A stretch of DNA of 28,778 nucleotides from DATBIS01 sp036556805 (lineage in GTDB: Bacteria; Actinomycetota; UBA4738; HRBIN12), in NCBI GenBank assembly GCA_036556805.1, contig DATBIS010000092.1:1-28778 (forward strand), in the 5' to 3' direction. The notes beneath the pieces are model-generated. The model was not told the DNA's origin. It made no database searches and saw only the letters and a program-made list of their open reading frames with translations. The position numbers were made by a program, and so were the translations under genes. Shown one piece after another: positions 1-9,111 of this stretch (positions within the stretch are counted from its first letter, which is position 1; every line of letters begins with the position of its first letter).

Positions 1-259
1 GCATCCGGCGGACGCTGCGGCGGCCGGCATCCTCGACGGCGCGCGCGCGATCGTGCGCACCGACGCGGGGAGCGCGGAGCTGCCCGCGCGCGTCACCGAG
101 GCCATCGCGCGCGGCGCCGTGTTCGTGCCGTTCAACCAGCCCGGCCTCGCGGCGAACTCGCTGCTGTCGGGGACCTTCGTGACGTCCGCCACCGTCGAGG
201 CAGTCGACGCCCCCGAGGAGAGCCCCGAAGCCGAGGCCGTGCAGGAGGTGAGCGCCTAG
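1..259 (+). CDS. nuoG: NADH-quinone oxidoreductase subunit G, C-terminal end (partial)
   Basis: The reading frame enters from the left edge (first full codon at 2) and ends at TAG 257-259, so only the last 85 residues are present. The visible part reads IVRTDAGSAELPARV, then GAVFVPFNQPGLAANSLLSG, which matches the C-terminal molybdopterin-oxidoreductase-like domain of NuoG. An acidic Glu/Ala-rich tail follows. NuoG is the large Fe-S subunit of the NADH-oxidising arm of complex I; its N-terminal Fe-S domains lie outside the window. The stop shares one base with the GTG start of nuoH, so this is the same operon as the next seven genes. The call rests on the C-terminal pattern plus context, since no cysteine motifs are visible. 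Confidence 0.8.
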   Translation, partial: HPADAAAAGILDGARAIVRTDAGSAELPARVTEAIARGAVFVPFNQPGLAANSLLSGTFVTSATVEAVDAPEESPEAEAVQEVSA

Positions 260-1380
260 TGGACTGGCTCGACTGGGTGCTGCTCGTCGCCCGGGTCGTG
301 ATCGTGTTCTTCGCGCTGCTGATCGCGGTGATGATCCTCATCTGGTTCGAGCGGAAGGTCGTCGCGGACTTCCAGACCCGGATGGGGCCCATGCGCGCGG
401 GTCCGCGCGGCATCCTCATCACGCTCGCCGACGGCATCAAGCTGTTCTTCAAGGAGGGGATCACCCCCACGAACGTCGACCCGCCCGTGTACGCGATCGC
501 GCCGATCCTCGCGATGTTCCCCGCGTTCCTCGCGTTCGCGGTGATCCCCTTCGGCACGCACGTGCACGTGTTCGGACGCGACCTCCAGTTCCAGCTCACC
601 GACCTCAACATCGGGATCCTCTGGATCCTCGCGATGGCCTCGCTGAACGTGTACGGCGTCGTGCTCGCCGGGTGGTCGTCGGGCTCGAACTACCCGCTGC
701 TCGGCGCCGTGCGGTCGAGCGCCCAGATGATCAGCTACGAGGTCGGCATGGGCCTCGCGCTCGTGTCGGTGCTCATGTACAGCGGGCACCTGTCGATGTC
801 GGCGATCGTCGCGCAGCAGGACACGGTGTGGAACGTGATCCCGCAGTTCCCCGCGTTCGTCGCGTACATGATCTGCGGCCTCGCCGAGACGAACCGGCCG
901 CCGTTCGACCTCGCGGAGGCCGAGACCGAGCTCGTCGCCGGGTTCCACACCGAGTACTCGGGCATCAAGTTCGCGATGTTCTACCTCGGCGAGTACGTGA
1001 ACACCGTGACGGTCGCCGCGATCGCGGTGACGCTCTTCCTCGGCGGCTGGCGCGGTCCCATCTGGCACGAGCACGTCGAGTGGCTCTGGCCGCTGCTCTG
1101 GTTCCTGCTCAAGCTCGTGCTGGTCATCTACGTGTACGTCCTCGTGCGCGCGACGCTGCCGCGCCTGCGCTACGACCGGCTGATGAACTTCGGCTGGAAG
1201 GTGCTGATCCCGGTCGGGCTCGTGTGGGTGCTCGCGACCGGCGCGATCGTGGTCCTCCCGCAGGAGTACGGGCGGCGCGCGGTGTTCACGACCGGCGCGG
1301 TCGTGCTGGGAGTGCTGCTGCTGTTCTCGTTGGTGGCCCCGCTGTTCGGCCAACGGCAGCCGGAGGAGGCGCGGCCGTGA
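259..1380 (+). CDS. nuoH: NADH-quinone oxidoreductase subunit H (first copy)
   Basis: A 373-residue polytopic membrane protein of complex I. NuoH sits at the joint of membrane and peripheral arms and forms much of the quinone chamber. Visible signatures are ERK (31-33) with RMGP (41-44), and the third cytosolic loop TNRPPFD (211-217) followed by Glu220, Glu222, Glu224 and Glu232 (EAETEL then TEYSG). These match the acidic residues conserved across complex I. The GTG start overlaps the nuoG stop by one base. The C-terminus ends in the GTGA that starts nuoI. All catalytic-loop acids are present, in contrast to the second NuoH at 10104. Confidence 0.95.
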   Translation: MDWLDWVLLVARVVIVFFALLIAVMILIWFERKVVADFQTRMGPMRAGPRGILITLADGIKLFFKEGITPTNVDPPVYAIAPILAMFPAFLAFAVIPFGTHVHVFGRDLQFQLTDLNIGILWILAMASLNVYGVVLAGWSSGSNYPLLGAVRSSAQMISYEVGMGLALVSVLMYSGHLSMSAIVAQQDTVWNVIPQFPAFVAYMICGLAETNRPPFDLAEAETELVAGFHTEYSGIKFAMFYLGEYVNTVTVAAIAVTLFLGGWRGPIWHEHVEWLWPLLWFLLKLVLVIYVYVLVRATLPRLRYDRLMNFGWKVLIPVGLVWVLATGAIVVLPQEYGRRAVFTTGAVVLGVLLLFSLVAPLFGQRQPEEARP

Positions 1381-1879
1381 GCGACCGCTCGCCCGAGCGC
1401 CCGCCCGACTTCCTCGGCCAGGTCGGCGCGATCCTCAAGGGGATGGGGACCGTGTTCAAGCAGACGTTCCGCGCCGACAACACCGAGCAGTACCCGAAGG
1501 AGATCGCGCCGTCGCCGGAGCGCGCGCACACGGGCCGGCACCTGCTGAACCGCCACGAGAACGGCCTGGAGAAGTGCATCGGGTGCGAGCTCTGCGCGTT
1601 CGCGTGCCCCGCGGACGCGATCTGGGTGGAGGGCGCGGACAACGATGCCGAGCACCCGACCTCGCCGGGTGAGCGTTACGCGAAGGACTACCAGATCAAC
1701 TATCTGCGCTGCATCATGTGCGGCCTCTGCGTGGAGGCCTGTCCCACGCGCGCGCTCACGCTCACGAGCTACTACGAGATGGCGTTCGAGACACGCGAGG
1801 AAGCGATCTGGACGAAGGAGCAGCTGCTCGAGCCGCCGCCGGCGCTCGGCTCCGACCCCATCGATCGGGAAGGCCTCTG

Positions 1880-1880
<1 letters not shown>
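1377..1880 (+). CDS. nuoI: NADH-quinone oxidoreductase subunit I (first copy)
   Basis: A 167-residue peripheral-arm protein that carries the two [4Fe-4S] clusters N6a and N6b, handing electrons to NuoB. Two full CxxCxxCxxxCP motifs are present: CIGCELCAFACP (Cys67, 70, 73, 77) and CIMCGLCVEACP (Cys112, 115, 118, 122). The segments PADAIWVEGADN and YQINYLRC are typical of actinobacterial NuoI. GTG at 1377 is chosen because it overlaps the nuoH stop in a GTGA arrangement; the frame is open far upstream, but only as a shadow of nuoH. The stop overlaps the nuoJ ATG (TGATG). Confidence 0.95.
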
Positions 1881-2454
<574 letters not shown>

Positions 2455-2458
<4 letters not shown>

Positions 2459-2760
2459 GGACCCCGATCGCGTACTTCCTCGTCGTTTCGGGGATGTTGT
2501 TCGCCATCGGCACGGTCGGCGTGCTGGTCCGGCGGAACGCCTTGCTGATCTTCATGTCGATCGAGCTCCAGCTGAACGCGGTGAACCTCACGCTCATCGC
2601 GTTCAGCCGCATGCACAACTCGCTGAACGGCCAGGTGCTCGCGTTCTTCTCCATGGTGGTGGCGGCCGCCGAGGTCGTCGTGGGCCTCGCGATCATCGTG
2701 AGCGTCTACCGCCGAACCGCGTCGGTGAACGTCGACGAGGCGAGGGGACTCTCGGGATGA
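2455..2760 (+). CDS. nuoK: NADH-quinone oxidoreductase subunit K (first copy)
   Basis: A 101-residue, three-helix membrane subunit homologous to the MrpC antiporter protein. The two buried glutamates of the family are visible in FMSIELQLNAVNL (helix 2) and VVAAAEVVVGLAI (helix 3). The GTG start at 2455 overlaps the nuoJ stop, and the TGA overlaps the nuoL ATG. Length is as expected for NuoK (about 100 residues). Confidence 0.95.
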
Positions 2761-4664
2761 GCGCCGCCGGACTCTCCGCCCCGCCCGACTCGTTTGCGCT
2801 CGTCTGGCTGGTCCCCGCCCTCCCGCTCGCCGGCGCGGCGATCAACCTGTTCGTCGGGAAACGTCTCGGCCGTTGGGCTGGCTGGCTCGCCTCCGCTCTG
2901 CTCGCGGGGTCGTTCGTGATCTCGTTGGCGATCCTTTCGCACCTGCTCGGCCTCACCGCGGATTCACGTCTTTTCGTCCAGCATCTCTTCGACTGGGTCA
3001 CGGTGGGAAGCTTCCGCGCGGCCGCCGACCTTCGGATCGACCCGCTCTCGGTGACGATGATCCTCGTCGTCACGGGCGTCGGAACGCTCATCCACGTCTA
3101 CGCGATCGGCTACATGGACGGCGACCCCCGCTACGGCCGGTTCTTCGCGTACCTCAACCTGTTCGCGTTCTTCATGCTCGTGCTCGTCCTCGCGGAGAAC
3201 TACCTGCTGCTGTACGTGGGCTGGGAGGGCGTCGGGCTCTGTTCGTACCTCCTGATCGGGTTCTGGTTCGAGCGGAAGAGCGCCGCCGACGCCGCGAAGA
3301 AGGCCTTCATCACGACGCGCGTGGGCGACACCGCGATGATGGTCGGTCTCGCGCTCATCGTCGTGCACGTGGGCACGCTCGACTTCTCGAGCGTCCTCGG
3401 GAGCGACGCGGGCCTCACGAAGGGCGCGGCGACCGCGATCTCGCTGCTGCTGTTCGCCGGCGCGATCGGGAAGTCCGCACAGGTGCCGCTGCACGTGTGG
3501 CTCCCTGATGCCATGGAGGGCCCGACCCCGGTTTCGGCCCTCATCCACGCCGCGACGATGGTGACGGCGGGCGTCTACCTCGTCGTGCGCAGCCACGCGC
3601 TGTTCGAGCTCTCGGGCACGGCGCTCACGGTCGTCCTCGTGATCGGTCTCGTGACGGCGATCTACGCGGCGACCGCGGCCCTCGCGCAGGACGACATCAA
3701 GCGAGTGCTCGCGTATTCGACCGTGAGCCAGCTCGGCTACATGTTCGTCGCCGCGGGGATGCGCGCGTACGCGGCCGCGATGTTCATGCTCGTCGCGCAC
3801 GCGTTCTACAAGGCGCTGCTGTTCCTCGGGGCCGGCTCGGTGATCCACGGGATGCACGACGAGCAGGACATGAAGGAGATGGGCGGGCTTCGCCGGCGCA
3901 TGCCGCTCACGGCGACGGTCATGATCGTCGGCGCTCTGTCGCTCGCCGGGGTCATCCCGCTCGCCGGCTACTTCGCGAAGGACACGATCCTCGAGATCGC
4001 GAGCACCTCCGGGCGGACGCTCGTGTACGTGCTCGGCACCGCCGGGGCGCTGCTGTCCGCCGCGTACATCGGGCGGCTGATCTTCCTCACGTTCTTCGGT
4101 GAGGAGCGGAGCGAGCACGCGCGCGCCGCGCACGAGTCGCCCGCGATCATGACGACGCCCCTGCTGGTGCTCGCGGCGGGAGCCGCGGTGGGCGGCGTGC
4201 TTGCCACCGGCGTGGAGGGCAAGCTGCCGACGTTCCTCGAGCCGGTCGTGGGCGTCTTCGCCGAGGGCGGTGCCGGGCTCGCGAAGGGCGCGCTCGTGGC
4301 GATCGCGCTCGTGGTGACGGCCACGGGCCTCCTCGTCACGTGGTTCCTGTACGGATCCGGCCGGGTCGACTGGCTGGCGGTCCGAGTTCGCGTGGCGCCC
4401 CTCCATCGCTTCCTGCAGCGGGCGTGGTACGTCGACGACGCGTACGCGGCGGTGGTCGGCACGCCGGCGAAGGCGGCCGCCGCGTTCACGGCGTACGTCG
4501 TCGACGCGCGCGTCGTCGACGGCGCGGTGAACGGCGTCGGGATCCTCGTGCGCCGGCTCGCGAACGCCGGCCGTCGCGTGCAGACCGGGTTCGTGCGCAA
4601 CTACGCGCTTGCGTTCCTGCTCGGCGCGGTCGCGATCCTGCTGTACGTGGGGGTGCGGTTCTGA
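2757..4664 (+). CDS. nuoL: NADH-quinone oxidoreductase subunit L (first copy)
   Basis: A 635-residue antiporter-like subunit at the distal end of the membrane arm, with a C-terminal lateral-helix extension. The helix-5 glutamate is in GWEGVGLCSYLLIG, the helix-7 lysine in GAIGKSAQVPLHVWLPDAM, the QDDIKRVLAYS loop follows, then the lysine in YKALLFLGAGSVIH and the late lysine in LAGYFAKDTILE. All the expected channel residues are therefore kept. ATG at 2757 overlaps the nuoK stop (ATGA). The next gene starts two bases after its stop. Confidence 0.95.
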   Translation: MSAAGLSAPPDSFALVWLVPALPLAGAAINLFVGKRLGRWAGWLASALLAGSFVISLAILSHLLGLTADSRLFVQHLFDWVTVGSFRAAADLRIDPLSVTMILVVTGVGTLIHVYAIGYMDGDPRYGRFFAYLNLFAFFMLVLVLAENYLLLYVGWEGVGLCSYLLIGFWFERKSAADAAKKAFITTRVGDTAMMVGLALIVVHVGTLDFSSVLGSDAGLTKGAATAISLLLFAGAIGKSAQVPLHVWLPDAMEGPTPVSALIHAATMVTAGVYLVVRSHALFELSGTALTVVLVIGLVTAIYAATAALAQDDIKRVLAYSTVSQLGYMFVAAGMRAYAAAMFMLVAHAFYKALLFLGAGSVIHGMHDEQDMKEMGGLRRRMPLTATVMIVGALSLAGVIPLAGYFAKDTILEIASTSGRTLVYVLGTAGALLSAAYIGRLIFLTFFGEERSEHARAAHESPAIMTTPLLVLAAGAAVGGVLATGVEGKLPTFLEPVVGVFAEGGAGLAKGALVAIALVVTATGLLVTWFLYGSGRVDWLAVRVRVAPLHRFLQRAWYVDDAYAAVVGTPAKAAAAFTAYVVDARVVDGAVNGVGILVRRLANAGRRVQTGFVRNYALAFLLGAVAILLYVGVRF

Positions 4665-4665
4665 G

Positions 4666-6198
4666 ATGAGCTGGATCACCGTCACGACGTTCTTGCCGCT
4701 CGTGGGCGTGCCCGTGCTGTTGCTCGGCGTGCGGATGCGCGACGACGTCGCGCGTGCGATCGGCCTCGTCGTGACCCTCGCAGTGTTCATCGTGTCGCTC
4801 GGGATGCTCGGTCGATTCGACGGCAGTCAGGCCGGGTTTCAGCTCGTCGAGCAGGCGACCTGGGTCCGCTCGCTCGGTATGCAGTACCTGGTCGGCCTCG
4901 ACGGGGTGGGCCTGTGGATGGTGCTCCTCACGACCTTCTTGTTCCCGCTCTCGGTGCTCGCCTCGTGGAAGCTCGAGCACAACGTCCGGCTCTTCATCGC
5001 GGCGATGCTCGTCCTCGAGACCGGTGTGATCGGCTCGTTCGTCGCGCTCGACCTGCTGCTCTTCTTCCTGTTCTTCGAGGCGATCCTGTTCCCGATGTAC
5101 CTCATCATCGGCGGGTGGGGAGGGGACCGTCGGGTGTACGCGGCCGTGAAGTTCTTCCTCTTCACGATGGCCGGCTCCGCGCTGCTCCTGGTGGCGATCC
5201 TGTTCCTCTACTTCCGCTCGGGGTCGGGCGGGCTCACGCCCACGTTCGACGTGCGCGACCTCACCGCCGTCGCGCACGCGCTGCCTGCGACGACGGCTCG
5301 CTGGCTGTTCCTCGCGTTCTTCGTGGCGTTCGCGGTGAAGGTGCCGATCTTCCCGTTGCACACGTGGCTGCCCGACGCCCACACGGAGGCACCCACGGCC
5401 GGCTCCGTGCTCCTCGCCGGGGTGCTGCTGAAGGTGGGTGCGTTCGGTCTCATCCGCTTCAACCTTGCGCTCTTCCCCGAGGCCTCGAAGTACTTCGCGA
5501 CGTTCGTCTCGGTGCTCGCCGTGATCGGCATCGTGTACGGCGCGGTCGTCGCGCTCATCCAGACCGACCTCAAACGGCTGGTGGCGTACTCGTCGGTGTC
5601 ACACCTCGGGTTCGTCGTGCTGGGCGTGTTCGCGTTCACGACGCAGGGCTTCACCGGCGGCGTCCTGCAGATGGTGAACCACGGCCTGTCGACCGGCGCG
5701 CTCTTCCTGCTGGTCGGGATGGTCTACGAGCGAACGCATACCAGGCGGCTGGACGAGATGGGCGGGCTCGCGTCCGTGACGCCGTGGCTCGCCGGCGCGT
5801 TCCTGTTCACCGCGTTCGCGTCGGCAGGGCTGCCCGGGCTCAACAACTTCGTGGGCGAGTTCCTGGTGGTGCTCGGCTCGTTCGCGGCGAACCGGTGGTT
5901 CGGGTCGATCGCGGCCGTGGCGGTCGTGCTCGCGGCGATCTACCTGCTCTGGTCCTACCAGCGCATGGCATACGGTGAGGTTCGCGAGGAGCACCGCGGG
6001 CTCCCCGACCTGTCGCTTCGAGAGGTGGCGATCCTCGCGCCGATCCTGTCGTTGCTGCTGGTCTTCGGCGTCTACCCGAAGCTCGTGACGGACCGTGTCG
6101 AGCTCACGACCGACACCGTGCTCACCGCCGTGAGCCCCGACCATCCCGTGGAGTCCGGCCCGGATCCCGGCACCGTCGCGGCGGGGGTGGCGCCGTGA
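4666..6198 (+). CDS. nuoM: NADH-quinone oxidoreductase subunit M (first copy)
   Basis: A 510-residue antiporter-like proton-channel subunit. It has the helix-5 glutamate in FFLFFEAILFPMYLI, lysines in VAFAVKVPIFPLHTWLPDAH and LLKVGAFGLIRF, the loop QTDLKRLVAYSSVSHLGF, and the late glutamate of NuoM in NNFVGEFLVVLGSF. ATG 4666 is preferred to an upstream in-frame codon (4609) because that extension lies inside nuoL and is Arg/Cys-rich. The stop overlaps the nuoN GTG. Confidence 0.95.
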   Translation: MSWITVTTFLPLVGVPVLLLGVRMRDDVARAIGLVVTLAVFIVSLGMLGRFDGSQAGFQLVEQATWVRSLGMQYLVGLDGVGLWMVLLTTFLFPLSVLASWKLEHNVRLFIAAMLVLETGVIGSFVALDLLLFFLFFEAILFPMYLIIGGWGGDRRVYAAVKFFLFTMAGSALLLVAILFLYFRSGSGGLTPTFDVRDLTAVAHALPATTARWLFLAFFVAFAVKVPIFPLHTWLPDAHTEAPTAGSVLLAGVLLKVGAFGLIRFNLALFPEASKYFATFVSVLAVIGIVYGAVVALIQTDLKRLVAYSSVSHLGFVVLGVFAFTTQGFTGGVLQMVNHGLSTGALFLLVGMVYERTHTRRLDEMGGLASVTPWLAGAFLFTAFASAGLPGLNNFVGEFLVVLGSFAANRWFGSIAAVAVVLAAIYLLWSYQRMAYGEVREEHRGLPDLSLREVAILAPILSLLLVFGVYPKLVTDRVELTTDTVLTAVSPDHPVESGPDPGTVAAGVAP

Positions 6199-7646
6199 TC
6201 CGCACGCCGGCACTCGACCTGTTCCCGGTGCTCCCCGAGCTGATCCTCGCGGGGGCCGGCATCCTCGCGTTGCTGTACCAGGCGCTCGCGCCGCGCCCGA
6301 AGGTCGAGGGACACCTCGCGCTCGCGCTCGCGGGGCTCGCCGCCGCGGCGGGCGCCTCGATCGCGCTCTGGGATCGCACCGGCGACCCGACGGTGCTCGC
6401 GGGCGCGATCCAGGCGGACAAGTTCGCGGTGGTCGCGCGGCTGGTGATCCTCGCCGTGGCAGCCGTGGGGCTCCTCTACGGCGCCCACTACTACGACCGT
6501 TCCGGCGACGAGGCCCGTGGTGAGTTCTACCCGCTCGTGCTGTTCGCCACGATGGGCATGACGCTCATCACGGCGGCCGCCGACCTCATCGTGACCTTCC
6601 TCGCGCTCGAGATCCTGTCGCTCTCGCTGTACGTCCTCACCGGGCTCTCGCGCCGGGGCCAGGCCACCGAGGCGAGCATGAAGTACTTCCTGCTCGGCGC
6701 GTTCTCGTCGGCGTTCTTCCTGTACGGCGTCGCGATGGCGTACGGCGCCACCGGCACCACGCGGATCCCGGCCGTCGCGCACGCGCTCGCGGGCCAGACC
6801 GGGTCGCAGGCGCTCGCGCTCACCGCGTTCGGCTTCCTCGCGATCGGCTTCGGGTTCAAGGTCTCCGCGGTTCCGTTCCACATGTGGACGCCCGACGTGT
6901 ACCAGGGAGCGCCCACGCCGGTCACCGCGTTCATGGCCGCCGCGACGAAGGTGGCCGCGTTCGGCGCGCTGATCCGCGTGCTCGACGTGTCGTTCCATCC
7001 GCTCGCCTGGAGCTGGGAGCCGGTGATCTGGGTCGTCGCGGCGCTCAGCGTGATCGTCGGGTCGGTGCTCGCGATCGCGCAGTCGGACGTCAAGCGCATG
7101 CTCGCGTACTCGAGCGTCGCGCATGCGGGCTTCATCCTCACCGGGCTCACGTCGTCGAACCAGGACGGCATCCGCGCGGCGCTCTTCTACCTCATCGCGT
7201 ACGCGGTCATGACGCTCGGCTCGTTCGGCGTCGTGATGCTCGTCTCGGCGCGAGGGGAGGAGCAGACGTCGCTCGCGTCCTACGCCGGGCTCGGACGGCG
7301 CCAGCCGCTGCTCGCCGGGCTCATGGCGCTCTTCCTGCTGTCGCTCGCCGGCATCCCGCCCACCGCCGGGTTCATCGCGAAGGTGGGCGTGTTCGGCGCC
7401 GCGATCCGAGCCGGACACTGGCCCCTCGTCCTGATCGGCGTCCTCTCGAGCGTCGTGGCCGCGTTCTTCTACCTGCGCGTGATCGTGCTGATGTACATGC
7501 AGGAGCCGGCCGGGGAGCAGCTGGAGGACCGCGCGGTGCTGCCGCGCGCGGCGCTCGCGATCCCGGCGGCCCTCACGCTCGTGCTCGGGGTGTTCCCCCA
7601 GATCGTCCTTGGGGTGCTCGACAAGGCCTCGGTGCTGCGATGGTGA
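6195..7646 (+). CDS. nuoN: NADH-quinone oxidoreductase subunit N (first copy)
   Basis: A 483-residue antiporter-like subunit, the one nearest NuoK and NuoJ in the membrane arm. Visible are the helix-5 glutamate in FLALEILSLSLYVLTG, the lysine in GFGFKVSAVPFHMWTPDVY, the loop QSDVKRMLAYSSVAHAGF, and PPTAGFIAKVGVF with the late lysine. The GTG start overlaps the nuoM stop. It is the last gene of the first nuo operon; 46 bases separate it from the polyprenyl synthase gene. No clear hairpin terminator is visible in that gap. Confidence 0.95.
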   Translation: MIRTPALDLFPVLPELILAGAGILALLYQALAPRPKVEGHLALALAGLAAAAGASIALWDRTGDPTVLAGAIQADKFAVVARLVILAVAAVGLLYGAHYYDRSGDEARGEFYPLVLFATMGMTLITAAADLIVTFLALEILSLSLYVLTGLSRRGQATEASMKYFLLGAFSSAFFLYGVAMAYGATGTTRIPAVAHALAGQTGSQALALTAFGFLAIGFGFKVSAVPFHMWTPDVYQGAPTPVTAFMAAATKVAAFGALIRVLDVSFHPLAWSWEPVIWVVAALSVIVGSVLAIAQSDVKRMLAYSSVAHAGFILTGLTSSNQDGIRAALFYLIAYAVMTLGSFGVVMLVSARGEEQTSLASYAGLGRRQPLLAGLMALFLLSLAGIPPTAGFIAKVGVFGAAIRAGHWPLVLIGVLSSVVAAFFYLRVIVLMYMQEPAGEQLEDRAVLPRAALAIPAALTLVLGVFPQIVLGVLDKASVLRW

Positions 7647-7679
7647 AGCGTGAGCCATACGCATGGGCGCCGGGCCCGG

Positions 7680-7685
7680 TAGGCT
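7680..7685 (+). promoter_or_regulatory. Candidate -10 box (TAGGCT), leaderless start for the prenyl synthase gene
   Basis: TAGGCT fits the actinobacterial TANNNT -10 pattern and ends seven bases before ATG 7693. At that spacing the transcript would begin at or next to the start codon. No Shine-Dalgarno sequence and no convincing -35 box are visible. This is inferred from pattern only. Confidence 0.45.
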
Positions 7686-7692
7686 GCCCGCC

Positions 7693-8706
7693 ATGAGCCG
7701 CCGCGTGATCCCGGGGCTGGAGGCGCCCGACGCCACCCTCGAGGCCGACATCCGCACGCGGCTCGACCTCGTCGAGGGGGCCCTCGAGAAATCGGTGAAG
7801 GTGGAGTCCAGCGGGCTCCTGTCCGAGACGTCGTCGTACCTCATCGCGGCCGGCGGCAAGCGCTTCCGCGCGATGCTCGTGCTGCTGTCGGGCTACTTCG
7901 GGGACCCCACCGACCCACGGCTGATCGGCGGCTCGGTCGCGATCGAGCTCGTGCACCTCGCCACGCTGTACCACGACGACGTGATCGACGAGGCCGACGC
8001 GCGCCGCGGCGCCCCGAGCGCGAACATGCGCTGGGACAACACCGTCGCGATCCTTTCCGGCGACTTCCTGTTCGCGCGAGCCTCCGAGATCTCCACCGAC
8101 CTCGGCACGGAGGTTTGCCGGCTGCTCGCGCGCACCATCGCGGTGCTCTGCGACGGGCAGATCCGCGAGGTGGACTCCTCGGCGAGCATCGAGCAGCCCG
8201 AGTCGAACTACCTGCAGATCATCAACCGGAAGACCGCGTCGCTCATCGCGACGAGCTGCCGCCTCGGCGGGTTGCTCTCGGAGGCGACGCCGGAGCACAT
8301 CGACGTGCTCGACGAGTTCGGCGACGCGCTCGGGATGGCCTTCCAGCTCTCCGACGACATCATGGACATCACGTCGTCGCAGATGGAGCTGGGGAAGGAG
8401 CCGGGATCGGACCTGCGGCTCGGCGTCTACACGCTGCCGGTGCTGCACTCCCTCGCGCACTCGGATCGCCGTGACGAGCTCGCACGGCTGCTCGGCAAGG
8501 GCGCTCCGGACGGAGAGCGGCTCGATCGCGCGCTCGAGATCATCCGCGGGGATGGGTCGATCGACCACGCGCGGGAGGCCGTCGCACGTGAGGTCGCACG
8601 CGCGGTGGCCCTCGCCGAGCGCCTTCCCGCCGGTCCCGCGCAGAACGCCCTCGTCCAGCTCGCGCGCTTCCTCGCGCACCGATGCGGCGCCCGGGTGGCG
8701 CCATGA
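7693..8706 (+). CDS. Long-chain polyprenyl diphosphate synthase (trans-isoprenyl type)
   Basis: A 337-residue all-helical prenyltransferase that extends allylic diphosphates with isopentenyl diphosphate. The GGKRFRAML substrate motif (54-62), first Asp-rich motif DDVID (95-99) and second DDIMD (221-225) are all intact. The residue five before the first motif is alanine (Ala90), and a small residue there is known to allow long products. A C30-C45 quinone side chain is therefore more likely than farnesyl diphosphate. It lies between two complex I clusters, which fits a role in menaquinone supply. ATG 7693 is chosen over an earlier GTG (7663), because that start would place the candidate -10 box inside the gene. 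The exact chain length cannot be read from the sequence. Confidence 0.9.
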   Translation: MSRRVIPGLEAPDATLEADIRTRLDLVEGALEKSVKVESSGLLSETSSYLIAAGGKRFRAMLVLLSGYFGDPTDPRLIGGSVAIELVHLATLYHDDVIDEADARRGAPSANMRWDNTVAILSGDFLFARASEISTDLGTEVCRLLARTIAVLCDGQIREVDSSASIEQPESNYLQIINRKTASLIATSCRLGGLLSEATPEHIDVLDEFGDALGMAFQLSDDIMDITSSQMELGKEPGSDLRLGVYTLPVLHSLAHSDRRDELARLLGKGAPDGERLDRALEIIRGDGSIDHAREAVAREVARAVALAERLPAGPAQNALVQLARFLAHRCGARVAP

Positions 8707-8713
8707 CCGCTGT

Positions 8714-8719
8714 TAGAAT
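8714..8719 (+). promoter_or_regulatory. Candidate -10 box (TAGAAT) for the second nuo cluster
   Basis: TAGAAT lies in the 39-base gap between the prenyl synthase gene and nuoA, 26 bases before the GTG start. It is the best -10 match in that gap. No good -35 is seen, since the bases 17-18 upstream are GC-rich coding sequence. The leader GGGAAAACGTTCAC has only a weak GGGA ribosome site. Confidence 0.4.
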
Positions 8720-8745
8720 CCGAGTTCGGGAAAACGTTCACAAGC

Positions 8746-9111
8746 GTGCCTGACTACTTCCAGTCCTACGGGGTCGTCCTCGCGGTGGTCGTTGCTGGGG
8801 CCGCGCTCGTCGCCGTCGCCTTCACCGCCGCCAAGCTCGTCGCTCCCCGCAGGCCGTTGCCCGAGAAGCTCACGACCTACGAGTGCGGCATCGACCCGGT
8901 CGGCCAGGGCTGGTCGCAGAGCCAGGTCCGCTACTACATCTACGGCTTCCTGTTCGTGATCTTCGACGTCGAGTCGGTGTTCCTCTTCCCCTGGGCCCGC
9001 ATCTTCGAGCGGCTGGGCCTGACCGCCGTCGTCGAGATGGGCATCTTCATCGGCATCCTCGCGGTGGGCCTGCTCTACGCGTGGAAGAAGGACGTGCTGA
9101 AGTGGGCCTGA
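8746..9111 (+). CDS. nuoA: NADH-quinone oxidoreductase subunit A (second cluster)
   Basis: A 121-residue membrane subunit with three hydrophobic segments. It contains the family signature YECGIDPVGQG and then RYYIYGFLFVIFDVESVFLFPWA, including the buried acidic residues of helix 2. The long loop between helices 1 and 2 of NuoA borders the quinone chamber with NuoB, NuoD and NuoH. The start is GTG at 8746. It is the first gene of the second, NADH-module-free cluster, and its end overlaps nuoB by ten bases. No nuoA of the first operon is in the window, so a direct comparison is not possible. Confidence 0.93.
   Translation: MPDYFQSYGVVLAVVVAGAALVAVAFTAAKLVAPRRPLPEKLTTYECGIDPVGQGWSQSQVRYYIYGFLFVIFDVESVFLFPWARIFERLGLTAVVEMGIFIGILAVGLLYAWKKDVLKWA

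Noticed and set aside
8727..8741. GGGAAAACGTTCAC in the nuoA leader as a second copy of the 24009 palindrome
   Set aside because: Only the AACGTT core and two flanking bases agree; the arms do not match, so it is not a convincing site.
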